Part shown: positions 50,509-58,885 of the stretch, one piece after another | How the letters are laid out: every line of letters begins with the position of its first letter | How positions within the stretch are numbered: position 1 is the stretch's first letter | DNA from: CAZDHT01 sp964505325 | Lineage (GTDB): Bacteria > Planctomycetota > PUPC01 | NCBI GenBank assembly: GCA_964505325.1 | Contig: CAZDHT010000003.1 | Coordinates: 1-58,885, forward strand | DNA: 58,885 nt | Reading direction: 5' to 3' | Program-made: the position numbers and the translations under genes | The notes under the pieces: generated by a model | What the model saw: only the letters and a program-made list of their open reading frames with translations | Databases searched by the model: none | Told to the model about the DNA's origin: nothing

Positions 50509-51093
50509 ATGGTTGACAGCACATTTGAAGTCGTCTACCTGGCGGGTTTCATCCTCGGGTCGGTGATCCGGATCGTCTACGCCAGGCCACGCAGACGGCG
50601 CAGCATCACGGCCGACCGCAGGACGCGGCTGGACGCGGCCCTGCTGTTCTTCGCTTCCGTGGGACTGATCCTGCCTCTCGTCTACGTGCTGAGCCCGTGG
50701 CTCGACTTCGCGGACTACGACCTGCCTGCGTGGGCCGGCTGGGCGGGAGCCGCGGTCTTCGCCGGCGCGTTGTGGCTCTTGTGGAGGTCGCATGTCGACC
50801 TCGGACGCCACTGGGCGCCCGTCCTGCAAATCCGGGAAGAACAGCCGCTCGTCACTCGGGGCGTCTACCGGCACATCCGGCATCCGATGTACGCGGCGCA
50901 CTGGTTGTGGGGGATCGCCCAGGCGCTGCTGCTTTGGAACTGGCTCGCGGGGCCGGCCATGCTGGTGGCGTTCCTCCCCCTGTACCTGGTCCGGGTCCCG
51001 CGCGAGGAACGGATGATGCTGGACCATTTCGGCGATGAGTATCGGTCTCACATGAGGCGAACGGGCCGCATCATTCCGCGCCTGTGGAGATGA
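50509..51093 (+). CDS. Isoprenylcysteine carboxyl methyltransferase-like membrane protein
   Basis: The 194-residue protein has about four to five membrane helices. The ICMT/PEMT signature is complete: LVTRGVYRHIRHPMYAA, then an Arg-Val-Pro-Arg-Glu-Glu-Arg stretch and DHFGDEYRSHMRRTGRIIP at the C-terminus. Bacterial members methylate small molecules or lipids; the substrate is unknown. It follows the small hypothetical gene by 45 nt. Confidence 0.85.
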   Translation: MVDSTFEVVYLAGFILGSVIRIVYARPRRRRSITADRRTRLDAALLFFASVGLILPLVYVLSPWLDFADYDLPAWAGWAGAAVFAGALWLLWRSHVDLGRHWAPVLQIREEQPLVTRGVYRHIRHPMYAAHWLWGIAQALLLWNWLAGPAMLVAFLPLYLVRVPREERMMLDHFGDEYRSHMRRTGRIIPRLWR

Positions 51094-51215
51094 GGCGCGG
51101 CGGCGTTGACCGCGGGGCAAAGACGCGGTATCCTGCGCGTATCCGGCGCCAGCCGAGGCCGGGCCTTTCAGCACCGAACGCCTGGGCGAAGCGAAGGCCC
51201 CTGAGGAGAACGACA

Positions 51216-52325
51216 ATGGCGAAGAAGCTGAACATCACGGTAGTGGGAGCGGGCAAGGGCGGGCCGTCGATGGCCGCGCACCTCGTCTCGATGGGATTCG
51301 ACGTGACGCTGCACGAACAGCCCGCATTCGCGCACAAGATCAAGCCGTTCATCAGGCGCGGCGGCATTCGGTGCAGCGGCGAGGTGAAAGGCTTCTTCAA
51401 GCCGGCCGCAATGACGACCGACGCGAAGCGGGCGGTGGCAGATGCCGACGTCGTGATGACCGCGGCGATGGCAATGGGGCACGACGCGATCGCCAAGACC
51501 ATCCTGCCGCACATGAAGGACGGCGCCCTGCTCGCGTTCAACACGGGATACTACGCCTGCCTCCGCTACTGGCCCAAGGTCAGGCGGCTCAAGAAGAAGG
51601 TCCTGCTGGCCGAGACCGACATCCTCCCGTACCTGTGCCTGCGGACCGGGCCGCACAGCGTCCGCATCGACGGGATCAAGAAGGAACTCGGCGTGGCCTG
51701 CATCCCGGCCTCGGACACGGCCGAGGCCGTCCGCCTGCTCAACCGGACGAAGATCCTCCGCTTCTTCGCGCGGAAGCACTCCCTCGAAGTCTCGCTCAGC
51801 AGCATGAACCTGCTGTTCCACGCGCCCATCGTGCTGTTCAACATGGCTGCGAGTGAAAACACGAAGGGCAATTACGTCTTCTACCGCGAGGGCGTCTCGC
51901 CCGGCATCGGCAAGATCATCCACGCGATGGACGCCGAACGCATCGCCGTCGGCCGCAAGCTCGGCGTCGAGCTGACGGATTGCGTCAAGGCGACCAAGCG
52001 GCTGTACGACAAGTACAACGTGCGCGGAAAAACTATCGACCAGTGCCTCGCCTCCAACCTGGCGTACGCCAAGGACGTCTTTCCGATGCCGAGCATCCGC
52101 GACTTCGCGGTGTTTCATCAGGACCTCGCGTACGGCCTGCCGCCCATCGTCGAGCTCGGCAAGCTGCTGAAGGTTGCCACACCGGTGACGCGGATGATCG
52201 TCGACATCGCCAACCTGGTCTGCGAGACCGACTATGCGAGAGAGGGCCTCAACCTTCGCAAACTCGGCATCGCCGGGATGACCCGGGGCAAGCTGCTCCG
52301 CTACCTCGAGACCGGCAGGAAGTAG
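51216..52325 (+). CDS. NAD/NADP octopine/nopaline-type dehydrogenase family protein
   Basis: The 369-residue protein is taken from ATG 51216 after TGAGGAGAA. It has the N-terminal dinucleotide loop ITVVGAGKGGPSMAAHLVSMGFDVTLHE. The Rossmann domain runs to about 180. The octopine-dehydrogenase helical C-terminal domain has FHAPIVLFNMAASENTKGNYVFYREGVSP, and a CLASNLAYAKDVFPMPSIRDFAVFHQDLAYGLPPIVEL stretch follows. Family members reductively couple 2-oxo acids with amino acids, or reverse this. The natural substrate here is unknown. Confidence 0.84.
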   Translation: MAKKLNITVVGAGKGGPSMAAHLVSMGFDVTLHEQPAFAHKIKPFIRRGGIRCSGEVKGFFKPAAMTTDAKRAVADADVVMTAAMAMGHDAIAKTILPHMKDGALLAFNTGYYACLRYWPKVRRLKKKVLLAETDILPYLCLRTGPHSVRIDGIKKELGVACIPASDTAEAVRLLNRTKILRFFARKHSLEVSLSSMNLLFHAPIVLFNMAASENTKGNYVFYREGVSPGIGKIIHAMDAERIAVGRKLGVELTDCVKATKRLYDKYNVRGKTIDQCLASNLAYAKDVFPMPSIRDFAVFHQDLAYGLPPIVELGKLLKVATPVTRMIVDIANLVCETDYAREGLNLRKLGIAGMTRGKLLRYLETGRK

Positions 52326-52425
52326 CTTCGATCGAACACGATTCCGCGTGAGGATGAGCTGAGAGATCAACCGAGGACGGGGAACATCGCCGACCGATTC
52401 GGCATCATCGACTGAGGCACCGACG

Positions 52426-53156
52426 TTGGCCGAGACCTTCCAGACCGACCACTACGCCGCGTACCGCATGGACTACCACGACCCGCACCGTGAGCTGGAG
52501 CCGCCCGAGCGTGAGATCGAGGTTGTCGATCAGGCGCTGACGGCGCTCCACACGGCCGGCGCCCTGCCGCACACCGGCTACTACCACGCGAAAATGCTCG
52601 CCCACCGCGAAGCGGTGAGGGAGCTCTTCGAGATCCCGTGGACGGCGATCTCGCCGCGCATGCAGCGCCTGCTCTACGCGATCAGCGCGGTCGTCCAGCC
52701 GCAGAACATGATCGCCGCCGGGGTCTTCTGCGGCAACACGTTTATCTCGAACGCCGGGGCGGCGGTCGGCCCCGGCGCATGTTACCAGGCGAAGCAGCTC
52801 ATCGGCGTCGAGATTGATCCCGACAGGGCCGCGCTGGCCGAGCGGAACGTGCGGCGGATCGACACGACCGGGGTCGCCCGGATCGTCGCTGACGACGCGC
52901 TCAACGTCGTCGCGGGCTTCGACGGCCCGATCCATCTGCTCTATCTCGACGCCGACGGAACGCCGGAGCAGGGCAAAGGCATCTACCTGGACATCCTCCG
53001 GGCCGCGTACGACAGGATGCCGCCCGGCGCGGTCGTCCTCGCGCACAACAGCTTCAACTGCGCCGAGCNNNNNNNNNNGTCCGCGACCCCGCCCGCTTCC
53101 GCGCCAGCGTTAACGTGGTCTTCGACCCGGAAGGCCTGGAGGTGTCCCGTCGGTAG
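52426..53156 (+). CDS. Class I SAM-dependent O-methyltransferase-like protein (interrupted by an assembly gap)
   Basis: The TTG-start protein has AGVFCGNTFISNAGAAVGPG (SAM loop), LIGVEIDPDRAALAERNVRR and the downstream IHLLYLDADG and VVLAHNSF. Ten N follow at 53069-53078. After the gap the same protein continues in a different frame (VRDPARFRASVNVVFDPEGLEVSRR) and stops at TAG 53154-53156. The naive frame that stays open into the next gene is an artefact of the placeholder length. The substrate is not clear. It begins 100 nt after the dehydrogenase. Confidence 0.72.
53069..53078. other. Assembly gap (10 N) inside the methyltransferase gene
   Basis: The placeholder has the wrong length modulo 3. 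It falsely joins the methyltransferase frame to the following exported-protein gene. Confidence 0.99.
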
Positions 53157-53256
53157 GCCGGTGAGCGCCGAAAAAAGAGTGTTGAGCCGCCGCCGCCCCG
53201 GCATTAGAATCCGCCTGCGACAACGTCCGGAATTCTTGTCACGAGGGACCCACGCG

Positions 53257-55485
53257 ATGACAGTACCGAAGAAGCTGGTCCGTATGCTGGCGCTGTGCGC
53301 CGGGTTGGCGGTCATTGGCTGCGCGTCGGCCGGCGCGGAGATGGCGACGATGAGCTTGAAACCGACCATCGGCAAGCCGGAGGGCGATGCCGTAACCCTC
53401 ACGTTCGATGTCATGATGCCCCTGGGCGACAAGCGGGTCCTCCGCGCGGAACTCGCGCTGAACGGCGGCAACGGCATGGAGGTCGTTGGCCTGAAGCCGC
53501 TTGCCCCGTGGTACAACTCGTTCGACGTGACCGAGCTGACGCGGAGATGGGCGGCCGCTTCGGGCCGCGCCGGCGTCCTTCAGTTGAGGGGCGTGTCCAA
53601 GGTCAAGCCGGAGAGCATCCGGCTGCTCGTCACGTATGAGGGCAAGCCGGCGAACGTCCCGCCGCAGGTGAAGGGCCTCGAAGTCGTCCACCGCGCCGGG
53701 CAAACGTTCATCACGTTCCAGGAGATCGACGATCGCTCGGCGGACGCGTCGCCCAGGTGGGCCGACCTGAAGACGAAGCTCGACAAGATGGACGCCGAAA
53801 AGACGGTCCGCTACCTCGTCTTTCGGCACGGTAAACCCATCACCGCGAAGAACGTCGCTCGGGCCGAGCTGCTGGCCCGCGTCAAGCCGATGTCGGGCTA
53901 CAACGTCCGCGGCCGCTCGGTTGACGAACTGATCACCCTCGTCCGCAAGCAGGCGGTGGACGACGCCGAGCTGGCCCGTCGGCTCGCCCGCACCAGCGAG
54001 CTCAAGCGATACACGCCCAACCATCCCGCGATGGCCGGAGTGCCCATCAGTCGGCTCGCCATCGACGACGGGGTACCGTTGCCCGTCAAGACCGGGCTGT
54101 ACGTGCACCAAGCGTCCGCAGCGGGCAGAGCCTACTACGCCGTGGTCGCCGGCGTGGACGGCGTCGCCAACACGCGTGACTTCCCGCCCGGCAACAGCCT
54201 CACTAAGCCGGTGGACGAGACGGTCGGCGCCGGTGTGCCCGTCCTCCAGGGCGCGGTGAACGTGACGGTCTTCTTCGACTATCCCGGACAGCGGCTCCGC
54301 TACGTGCAGTGGGCCGCGCCGCCGCTCGCCAACCTGCCCAACCAGTACTACAACTGGGGCGTGTTCGTGCCGCGCGACTACGGCGTGGGCGGGCCGCGAC
54401 GCCTGAGCATCTTTTTCCACGATGGCAACCAGCGTTACCTCAAGATGCCGTGGCCGCACCGACAAGACTGCGTGATTATCGCTCCGCACGACGCGCCGTT
54501 CCCGTCGTTCGGCATCGGCTACAACGACGCTCTCGGGACACTCAGGCCGTTGCAGCAGGGCGTCGTGCGGCCGTTCTTTCGGCGTCGGGTCGACGCGATG
54601 CTCAAGTGGGCGATCAGGAAGTTCGATGCGGACACGGGCCGGATCTCGTGCGGGGGCGGCGGCTACTGGGGCGGCACCGCCGCGCTCCAGTACGGCATCC
54701 GCCGACCCGGCCGCATCGCCTACGTGATGGCCGACGGCAGCCCCGACCCCGACCCCGCGCGAACGCCCGACACGTACGTCCAATACCCGTGGCGAAAAGG
54801 CCGCCCGCGCCCGACGCCGCGCGGCAGCATCGACCGTGTGTGGGGCCGGCCGGAATGGAAGCTCCAGGCCGAAAGCGGCAAGACCATCTGGGAAGAGGCT
54901 GGCCTCCCCGCGTTCGTGCGGGCGAGCAAGCATCCCCTGCCCTACCTCTCTCTCGGGTCCGGCTCGATGAGCGTCACCTGGAAGCAGCAGACGCACCTGA
55001 TGATCGCGTACAAGGAGACCGGGAATGCGTTCATGAGCCAGTTCTACTGGGGCGGAACCGGCCACGTCCCGCTGCCCGCGGGCGCGTTTGAGCCGCGCAC
55101 CGACCGCCCGATGCTCGCGTGCTGGCCGCTCGGCTATCACCCCAACGCGGCTTTCTTCGACAAGTACTTCTTCACCGGGGTGCGCGGTTACGGCGGCGGC
55201 AGCCGGCTCAACGACCGCATCCGGTGGGAGTCCGAGACCATCGTCGATACCGCCGAGAAGCTCGAGATGACCATCTACAGCGAGCCGCACATCACCTACG
55301 CCGGCAGCGTGACCGCGGTGACGACCGTCCGCAACGCGCAGAACTTCAAGCCCGCGCCCGGCGAGAAACTGAAGTGGAAGGCCGGCAAACAGGGCGGCGA
55401 GATCACCGTGGACAGGGACGGCCTCATTGTGATCCCCAGCCTCACGTTCACACGCGCCCGGACGAGGCTGATCGTCGCCCGATAA
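53257..55485 (+). CDS. Exported alpha/beta-hydrolase-like paralogue 1 (putative lipoprotein)
   Basis: The 742-residue protein is taken from ATG 53257. A signal peptide ends in VIGC, a lipobox. After a beta-rich N-terminal region comes the shared signature VVHRAGQTFITFQEI (about 142-160) opening an Fn3-like module. An alpha/beta-hydrolase-like domain then has RRLSIFFHDGN and IIAPHDAPFPSFG (about 385-425). The nucleophile elbow position reads GGYWGG (468-473) where esterases have GxSxGG, so Ser is replaced by Tyr. A beta-sandwich with a KLEMTIYSEPHITY phrase ends the protein. It is the first of three tandem paralogues. The function is unknown. Confidence 0.7.
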   Translation: MTVPKKLVRMLALCAGLAVIGCASAGAEMATMSLKPTIGKPEGDAVTLTFDVMMPLGDKRVLRAELALNGGNGMEVVGLKPLAPWYNSFDVTELTRRWAAASGRAGVLQLRGVSKVKPESIRLLVTYEGKPANVPPQVKGLEVVHRAGQTFITFQEIDDRSADASPRWADLKTKLDKMDAEKTVRYLVFRHGKPITAKNVARAELLARVKPMSGYNVRGRSVDELITLVRKQAVDDAELARRLARTSELKRYTPNHPAMAGVPISRLAIDDGVPLPVKTGLYVHQASAAGRAYYAVVAGVDGVANTRDFPPGNSLTKPVDETVGAGVPVLQGAVNVTVFFDYPGQRLRYVQWAAPPLANLPNQYYNWGVFVPRDYGVGGPRRLSIFFHDGNQRYLKMPWPHRQDCVIIAPHDAPFPSFGIGYNDALGTLRPLQQGVVRPFFRRRVDAMLKWAIRKFDADTGRISCGGGGYWGGTAALQYGIRRPGRIAYVMADGSPDPDPARTPDTYVQYPWRKGRPRPTPRGSIDRVWGRPEWKLQAESGKTIWEEAGLPAFVRASKHPLPYLSLGSGSMSVTWKQQTHLMIAYKETGNAFMSQFYWGGTGHVPLPAGAFEPRTDRPMLACWPLGYHPNAAFFDKYFFTGVRGYGGGSRLNDRIRWESETIVDTAEKLEMTIYSEPHITYAGSVTAVTTVRNAQNFKPAPGEKLKWKAGKQGGEITVDRDGLIVIPSLTFTRARTRLIVAR

Positions 55486-55488
55486 GGC

Positions 55489-55567
55489 GAATAAGGTGCC
55501 AGGCACCTTATTCAGTGGCCGAAAACGGCACCCAAATGCCAGTTCTATAAGGTGCCTGGCACCTTAT
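55489..55567. repeat. BIME-like pair of inverted REP palindromes
   Basis: GAATAAGGTGCC-A-GGCACCTTATTC (55489-55513) and ATAAGGTGCC-T-GGCACCTTAT (55547-55567) are perfect hairpins 33 nt apart with opposite core orientation. They share the GTGCC-N-GGCAC core with the REPs around the RAYT gene. Confidence 0.88.
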
Positions 55568-55587
55568 TTACAAAAGGAAGCAAGGAA

Positions 55588-57795
55588 ATGAAGCGGAGCA
55601 GACTGTTCTTCGCCGGTTTGGCCGTGTGCCTGGCGGGTGCATCCGACATCCATGCCGCAGACGGGTTCCTGACCACCACGTTCGGCAACGGGCCGAAGTG
55701 CAAGCACCCCAATACCCTCAAGATCAGCGGCAACGTGATCCGCTTCGATCTGTCCGCGTTGCCCGGGACCACGCAAGTCCACCGTGCTGTGTTGCGCGTA
55801 CCCGCTCGCGGGCATCAGCGCGGGGTTTCGGTGGTGCTGCGGCCGGTGGGCCTCGAAGGCGCAGGCGACTTGCAGACGCGGCCGCCGCGCCACGTGACGT
55901 TCGACGCGACACGGGCGGCGAAAGCGTGGGTGAAAGATCCCGCGTCGAACAAAGGCATCACGGTGATCAACAGCGCAGGCGTTCGGTTCGACAATGCCGT
56001 GCTCGAGGTCAGCTACGCGGGCGAATTGAAGGAGCCGACCGCCAACGTGACCGAGCTGAAGGCCGTCCACCAGTCCGGCCAGACGTTCCTGACCTGGAAA
56101 GAGATCGACGACCCGATCAGCGAGGACGCCCCCAAGTTCGAGGACTTCGAGAAGCGCATCATCGAGGCCCGCAAGCAGCGGAACCTGCGATACCGCGTCT
56201 ATCGCCACACCAGGCCCATCACCGTCGACACCCTTGGCGATGCCGAGCTCGTCCGTGAGGTCCAGGACATCATCCCGTGCTGGAACCTGCTCCAGATTCG
56301 CATCACCGAGCACCCCAACCAGGGCACGCCGACGAAACGCTCGTTCCTGCGGGGCGGCAACCTGGCGCTCAACCACGTCATGCAGCGCTACCGGATCACG
56401 AACGGTGGCGAGCCGCTCCCGCGCGCGACCGGCCTGGTCGTGCTCACGGCGCGGAAGCCCGGCAAGCGATACTACGCGGTGACCGCAGTCATCGACGGCG
56501 CCGAAGCAGTGGCCAAGCTCGACGCCGGTTGCAGTCTCGCCGACGCGGTGGACGAGACGCCATCGAAGTTCCCCGCGGCGATCTACCTGCGGTCCGCGAA
56601 GACAAAGGGCGGGCGCGGCTGCGACGTCGACGTCTTCAACTCGTGGATCGGGCCGCCGTACCACAACCTGCCGATCATGTCCGAGACGTTCATCGTCCGC
56701 TGGAAGAACTTGCCGAAGGGGAGCGAGAAGGACCGGCTGCCGCTGCTGGTGGTGACCAGCACCTATGGCGGGTCGGCCACCGAGCTGGGCAACCCCGGCT
56801 GGCACAACGCGCGGGTGCAGGTGCCCGGGTCGCTGCGCGTCGGCGTGACCGAGGGCGGCGTGTGGCAGGGCTTCCACGAGTGCATAGGCACCCTGCGCGG
56901 CTATGATCGCGGGGTGGTGCACAACTATCCGCAGCGACGCGTGCTCGGCGCCGCACACTGGGCGATGTGGAAGAAGGACCTGTTCGTCGATCCGGAGCGC
57001 GTGTACTTCTGGAGCCAGCTCGGGTTCTGGGCGCTTCGGCACGGCGACGTGTTCGCCGTGGTGATGTCGAACGGCTACGGCAACCCGAACATCGGCAAGC
57101 TCTACCAGAAGCACGGCTGGAAATGGGGGCCGTACCCGAAGGCCTCGAAGAACTTCGCCGGAATGGATCAATGGGAATACATGAACATGGCGAAGTTCGT
57201 CCGCGAGAACCCGACCGTCGAACTGCCGTTCTGGATCTGCTTCCCGGCGTACGGCGCCTATCCGGCCCACACCATCGGCGACTTCGGCTTCGAGCCGTGG
57301 CCGGAGATGATCCACGCGATGGCGAGCACGAAGCGAGCGTTCGCCGCCAACTGGTCGAGCAACGGCCCGGGCTCGGTGCGGCCGCTGATGGTCGCGATGG
57401 TCTCGAGGATCCGCCTGCACCAGCCGTTGCCGGCGTTTACCCACTGCTCGCTCGACCAGTCGCCCGGTGACGGCAACCACGCCGACGCCGAGAAAGGCGG
57501 CGGCATCAACATCCATCAGCGCTGGGACACGGGGACCGTCGTGGACGAGCCGGGCAAGTGGGCGATGACGATGTGGCTCGCCGTCGACACCACTTGCACC
57601 ACCGATGTGACGCCGCGCCGGTGCCAGAAGTTCAAGGCCAGACCGGGCGAGCGGTTCACGTGGACCGTCACGCCGGACGGCGCGGAGGCGCCGGCACAGT
57701 CCGGCACGGCGGTCGCGGACAAGTGGGGGCTGGTGACGGTCAAGGGCCTGAAGCTGAGCAAGGACAAGGTCCGGCTAACCATCGAGCGGAAGTGA
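55588..57795 (+). CDS. Exported alpha/beta-hydrolase-like paralogue 2
   Basis: The 735-residue protein is taken from ATG 55588 with AGGAAGCAAGG upstream and a signal peptide (cleavage after IHA). A DNRLRE/CBM96-like N-terminal module (about 22-150) has IRFDLSALPGTTQVHRAVLRV. The shared AVHQSGQTFLTWKEIDD signature follows. The hydrolase-like domain has RLPLLVVTSTYGG, and the region matching the nucleophile elbow reads YFWSQLGFWAL (S476 kept, elbow glycines lost). A C-terminal beta domain has CTTDVTPRRCQKFKARPGE. It sits between its two paralogues. Confidence 0.7.
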   Translation: MKRSRLFFAGLAVCLAGASDIHAADGFLTTTFGNGPKCKHPNTLKISGNVIRFDLSALPGTTQVHRAVLRVPARGHQRGVSVVLRPVGLEGAGDLQTRPPRHVTFDATRAAKAWVKDPASNKGITVINSAGVRFDNAVLEVSYAGELKEPTANVTELKAVHQSGQTFLTWKEIDDPISEDAPKFEDFEKRIIEARKQRNLRYRVYRHTRPITVDTLGDAELVREVQDIIPCWNLLQIRITEHPNQGTPTKRSFLRGGNLALNHVMQRYRITNGGEPLPRATGLVVLTARKPGKRYYAVTAVIDGAEAVAKLDAGCSLADAVDETPSKFPAAIYLRSAKTKGGRGCDVDVFNSWIGPPYHNLPIMSETFIVRWKNLPKGSEKDRLPLLVVTSTYGGSATELGNPGWHNARVQVPGSLRVGVTEGGVWQGFHECIGTLRGYDRGVVHNYPQRRVLGAAHWAMWKKDLFVDPERVYFWSQLGFWALRHGDVFAVVMSNGYGNPNIGKLYQKHGWKWGPYPKASKNFAGMDQWEYMNMAKFVRENPTVELPFWICFPAYGAYPAHTIGDFGFEPWPEMIHAMASTKRAFAANWSSNGPGSVRPLMVAMVSRIRLHQPLPAFTHCSLDQSPGDGNHADAEKGGGINIHQRWDTGTVVDEPGKWAMTMWLAVDTTCTTDVTPRRCQKFKARPGERFTWTVTPDGAEAPAQSGTAVADKWGLVTVKGLKLSKDKVRLTIERK

Positions 57796-57803
57796 GGACG
57801 GCG

Positions 57804-58885
57804 ATGAAACGAGTAATCGCGGGGCTGCTGGTGCTGGCGACGGCTCTGCTGTCGTGTGCTGCGGGTGCCGACGTCAAGGCGTTACACCGCGCCGGGCAGA
57901 CGTTCATCACGTGGGACGAAGTCGAGAAGCTGCCGGGCGGTGCGCAGCTCACCTGGGGCGTCGCGAAGCAGATTCTCGCCAAGTCCAAGGTGACCTACCG
58001 CATCTACGCCCATGACACGCCCATCACCGCCGCCAGTCTCGGCAAAGCGACGCTACTCGGCGAGGTCAAGCCGCTCTCCGGCTACGACCTGAACGGGCGG
58101 AACGTCGAGACCCTCATCGCAGGGGCGATGATCAAGCCCGACCAGATGGGCGAGCTGGCCAGGAACTACAACGGTTTCATCCGCACGTGGCACATGGACC
58201 ACCAGCGGATGGACCGCTATCCGCTCGACCGATTCGTGATCGACGAGCAGGCCGGGCCGCTGCCGCCGGGCACGGGGCTCTTCGTGGCCCATCCGAGGGA
58301 CGCGGGGGCGCGCCACTACGCGGTCGTCGTCTGCCGCGAGGGGGCGCCCGATCCGAAATCGCTGATGGCCGTGGGGCCGGTCAAGGAAACGGTCGGCCCT
58401 GGCGAGCCGGTCTGCCAGGGCGACGGCCTGTGGGGGCCGTACTTCGACTATCCGGGGAAGCGGAAGGTGTACGTGCAGTGGTGCGGGCCGCCGCTGGCGC
58501 CGAAGCCGATGTACTTCAACTGGTCGGTGCTCGTCCCGCCCGATTGCCCGAACCGGGCCCCCGTCGAACTGTACTTCCACGGCGGCAATTACTCGTACGC
58601 CAAGCCCAACGTGAAGCTGATGCGGAAGAGCGTCCAGATCGCGCCGCACGACTGGCCGTTCAGCGGGTGGTACGGCTACCGCAGCGCGGACGGCGTCGTC
58701 CGCAACCACACGCAGAAGCGCATCGTCGCGTTCCTCGAATGGGCGAAGAAGAAGCTGCCCGTCGATCCCGACCGCATCGTCCCCGTTGGCGGCGACGGCG
58801 CCGCGATGCTGGCGCTCGGCTACCCCGACCTGTTCGCCTACGTGATCGTCACCGGGTTCGACCGCTCCGGCGGCGTGTTGAACAC
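57804..58885 (+). CDS. Exported alpha/beta-hydrolase-like paralogue 3 (3' end outside the window)
   Basis: The frame is open from ATG 57804 to the window end (360 complete codons). A signal peptide with an LLSC lipobox is followed at once by ALHRAGQTFITWDEV, so the N-terminal beta module of the paralogues is missing. The Fn3-like part and the domain with LYFHGGNYSYAKP and QIAPHDWPFSGWYG follow. The elbow reads GGDGA (329-333), Asp in place of Ser. It starts 8 nt after paralogue 2, so all three are probably one operon apart from the REP pair. Confidence 0.68.
   Translation, partial: MKRVIAGLLVLATALLSCAAGADVKALHRAGQTFITWDEVEKLPGGAQLTWGVAKQILAKSKVTYRIYAHDTPITAASLGKATLLGEVKPLSGYDLNGRNVETLIAGAMIKPDQMGELARNYNGFIRTWHMDHQRMDRYPLDRFVIDEQAGPLPPGTGLFVAHPRDAGARHYAVVVCREGAPDPKSLMAVGPVKETVGPGEPVCQGDGLWGPYFDYPGKRKVYVQWCGPPLAPKPMYFNWSVLVPPDCPNRAPVELYFHGGNYSYAKPNVKLMRKSVQIAPHDWPFSGWYGYRSADGVVRNHTQKRIVAFLEWAKKKLPVDPDRIVPVGGDGAAMLALGYPDLFAYVIVTGFDRSGGVLN

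Noticed and set aside
53239..55506. 755-codon minus-strand frame opposite hydrolase-like paralogue 1
   Set aside because: Antisense shadow; the plus strand has the lipoprotein signal and the signature shared with the two paralogues.
1..58885. tRNA, rRNA or CRISPR arrays
   Set aside because: I looked for tRNA T-loop signatures, rRNA cores and regularly spaced repeats with variable spacers and saw none. A tRNA scan would settle it.

Overview
This is a GC-rich bacterial metagenome-type scaffold. Two placeholder runs of exactly 10 N (13338-13347 and 53069-53078) sit inside genes. Gene content points to the Planctomycetota/Lentisphaerota (PVC) side of the tree or a neighbouring polysaccharide-degrading phylum. 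The pointers are a dcw (division and cell wall) cluster ending in a strongly degenerate FtsZ, a PEP-CTERM exported protein, a sulfatase, DUF4091/GH123-like and PL26-like proteins, and abundant dispersed palindromes. The phylum is an inference; there is no rRNA in the window and I saw no tRNA.

Region 1 (1-6600) holds the 3' end of mutS, then a central-metabolism block. It encodes a divergent succinyl-CoA synthetase-like pair (sucC/sucD), an NAD-type isocitrate dehydrogenase, a two-subunit class I fumarase and an NrnA-like DHH phosphoesterase. A small ArsR-like regulator sits inside the block, bracketed by two copies of the same 32-nt perfect palindrome. Both SucC and SucD lack canonical active-site residues.

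Region 2 (6600-24050) is a nearly complete dcw operon: mraZ, rsmH, ftsI, murE, murF, a FliA/WhiG-type sigma factor, ftsW, murG, murC, murB, ddl, ftsQ, ftsA, an ftsZ-like gene and a membrane protein. mraY, murD and ftsL are absent from their usual places. The FtsZ-like protein has lost the GTP-binding signature but keeps the T7 NxDxxD loop and a C-terminal DIPAF-type peptide. A strong promoter with four 10-bp-phased MraZ-box-like repeats precedes mraZ.

Region 3 (24000-33700) carries housekeeping and accessory genes: 5-formyl-THF cyclo-ligase, RarA, an RNase Z-like MBL protein, a radical SAM protein, an LTxxQ-like exported protein, a sulfatase, RimO, PgsA, and a PEP-CTERM protein behind a predicted sigma-54 promoter.

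Region 4 (33700-37100) is gene-poor and rich in repeats, hairpins and operator-like palindromes. It contains a strong promoter without a convincing protein gene (a candidate ncRNA) and one parallel beta-helix protein.

Region 5 (37100-58885) is an accessory carbohydrate-processing island. It holds a membrane-fused spermidine-synthase-like protein coupled to a large DUF4091-like protein, a divergently transcribed PL26/YetA-like lyase, an M28 peptidase, a REP-associated transposase with its REP palindromes, an MFS permease, a second DUF4091-like protein, small enzymes, and three tandem exported alpha/beta-hydrolase-like paralogues with an eroded nucleophile motif. The last paralogue runs off the window.
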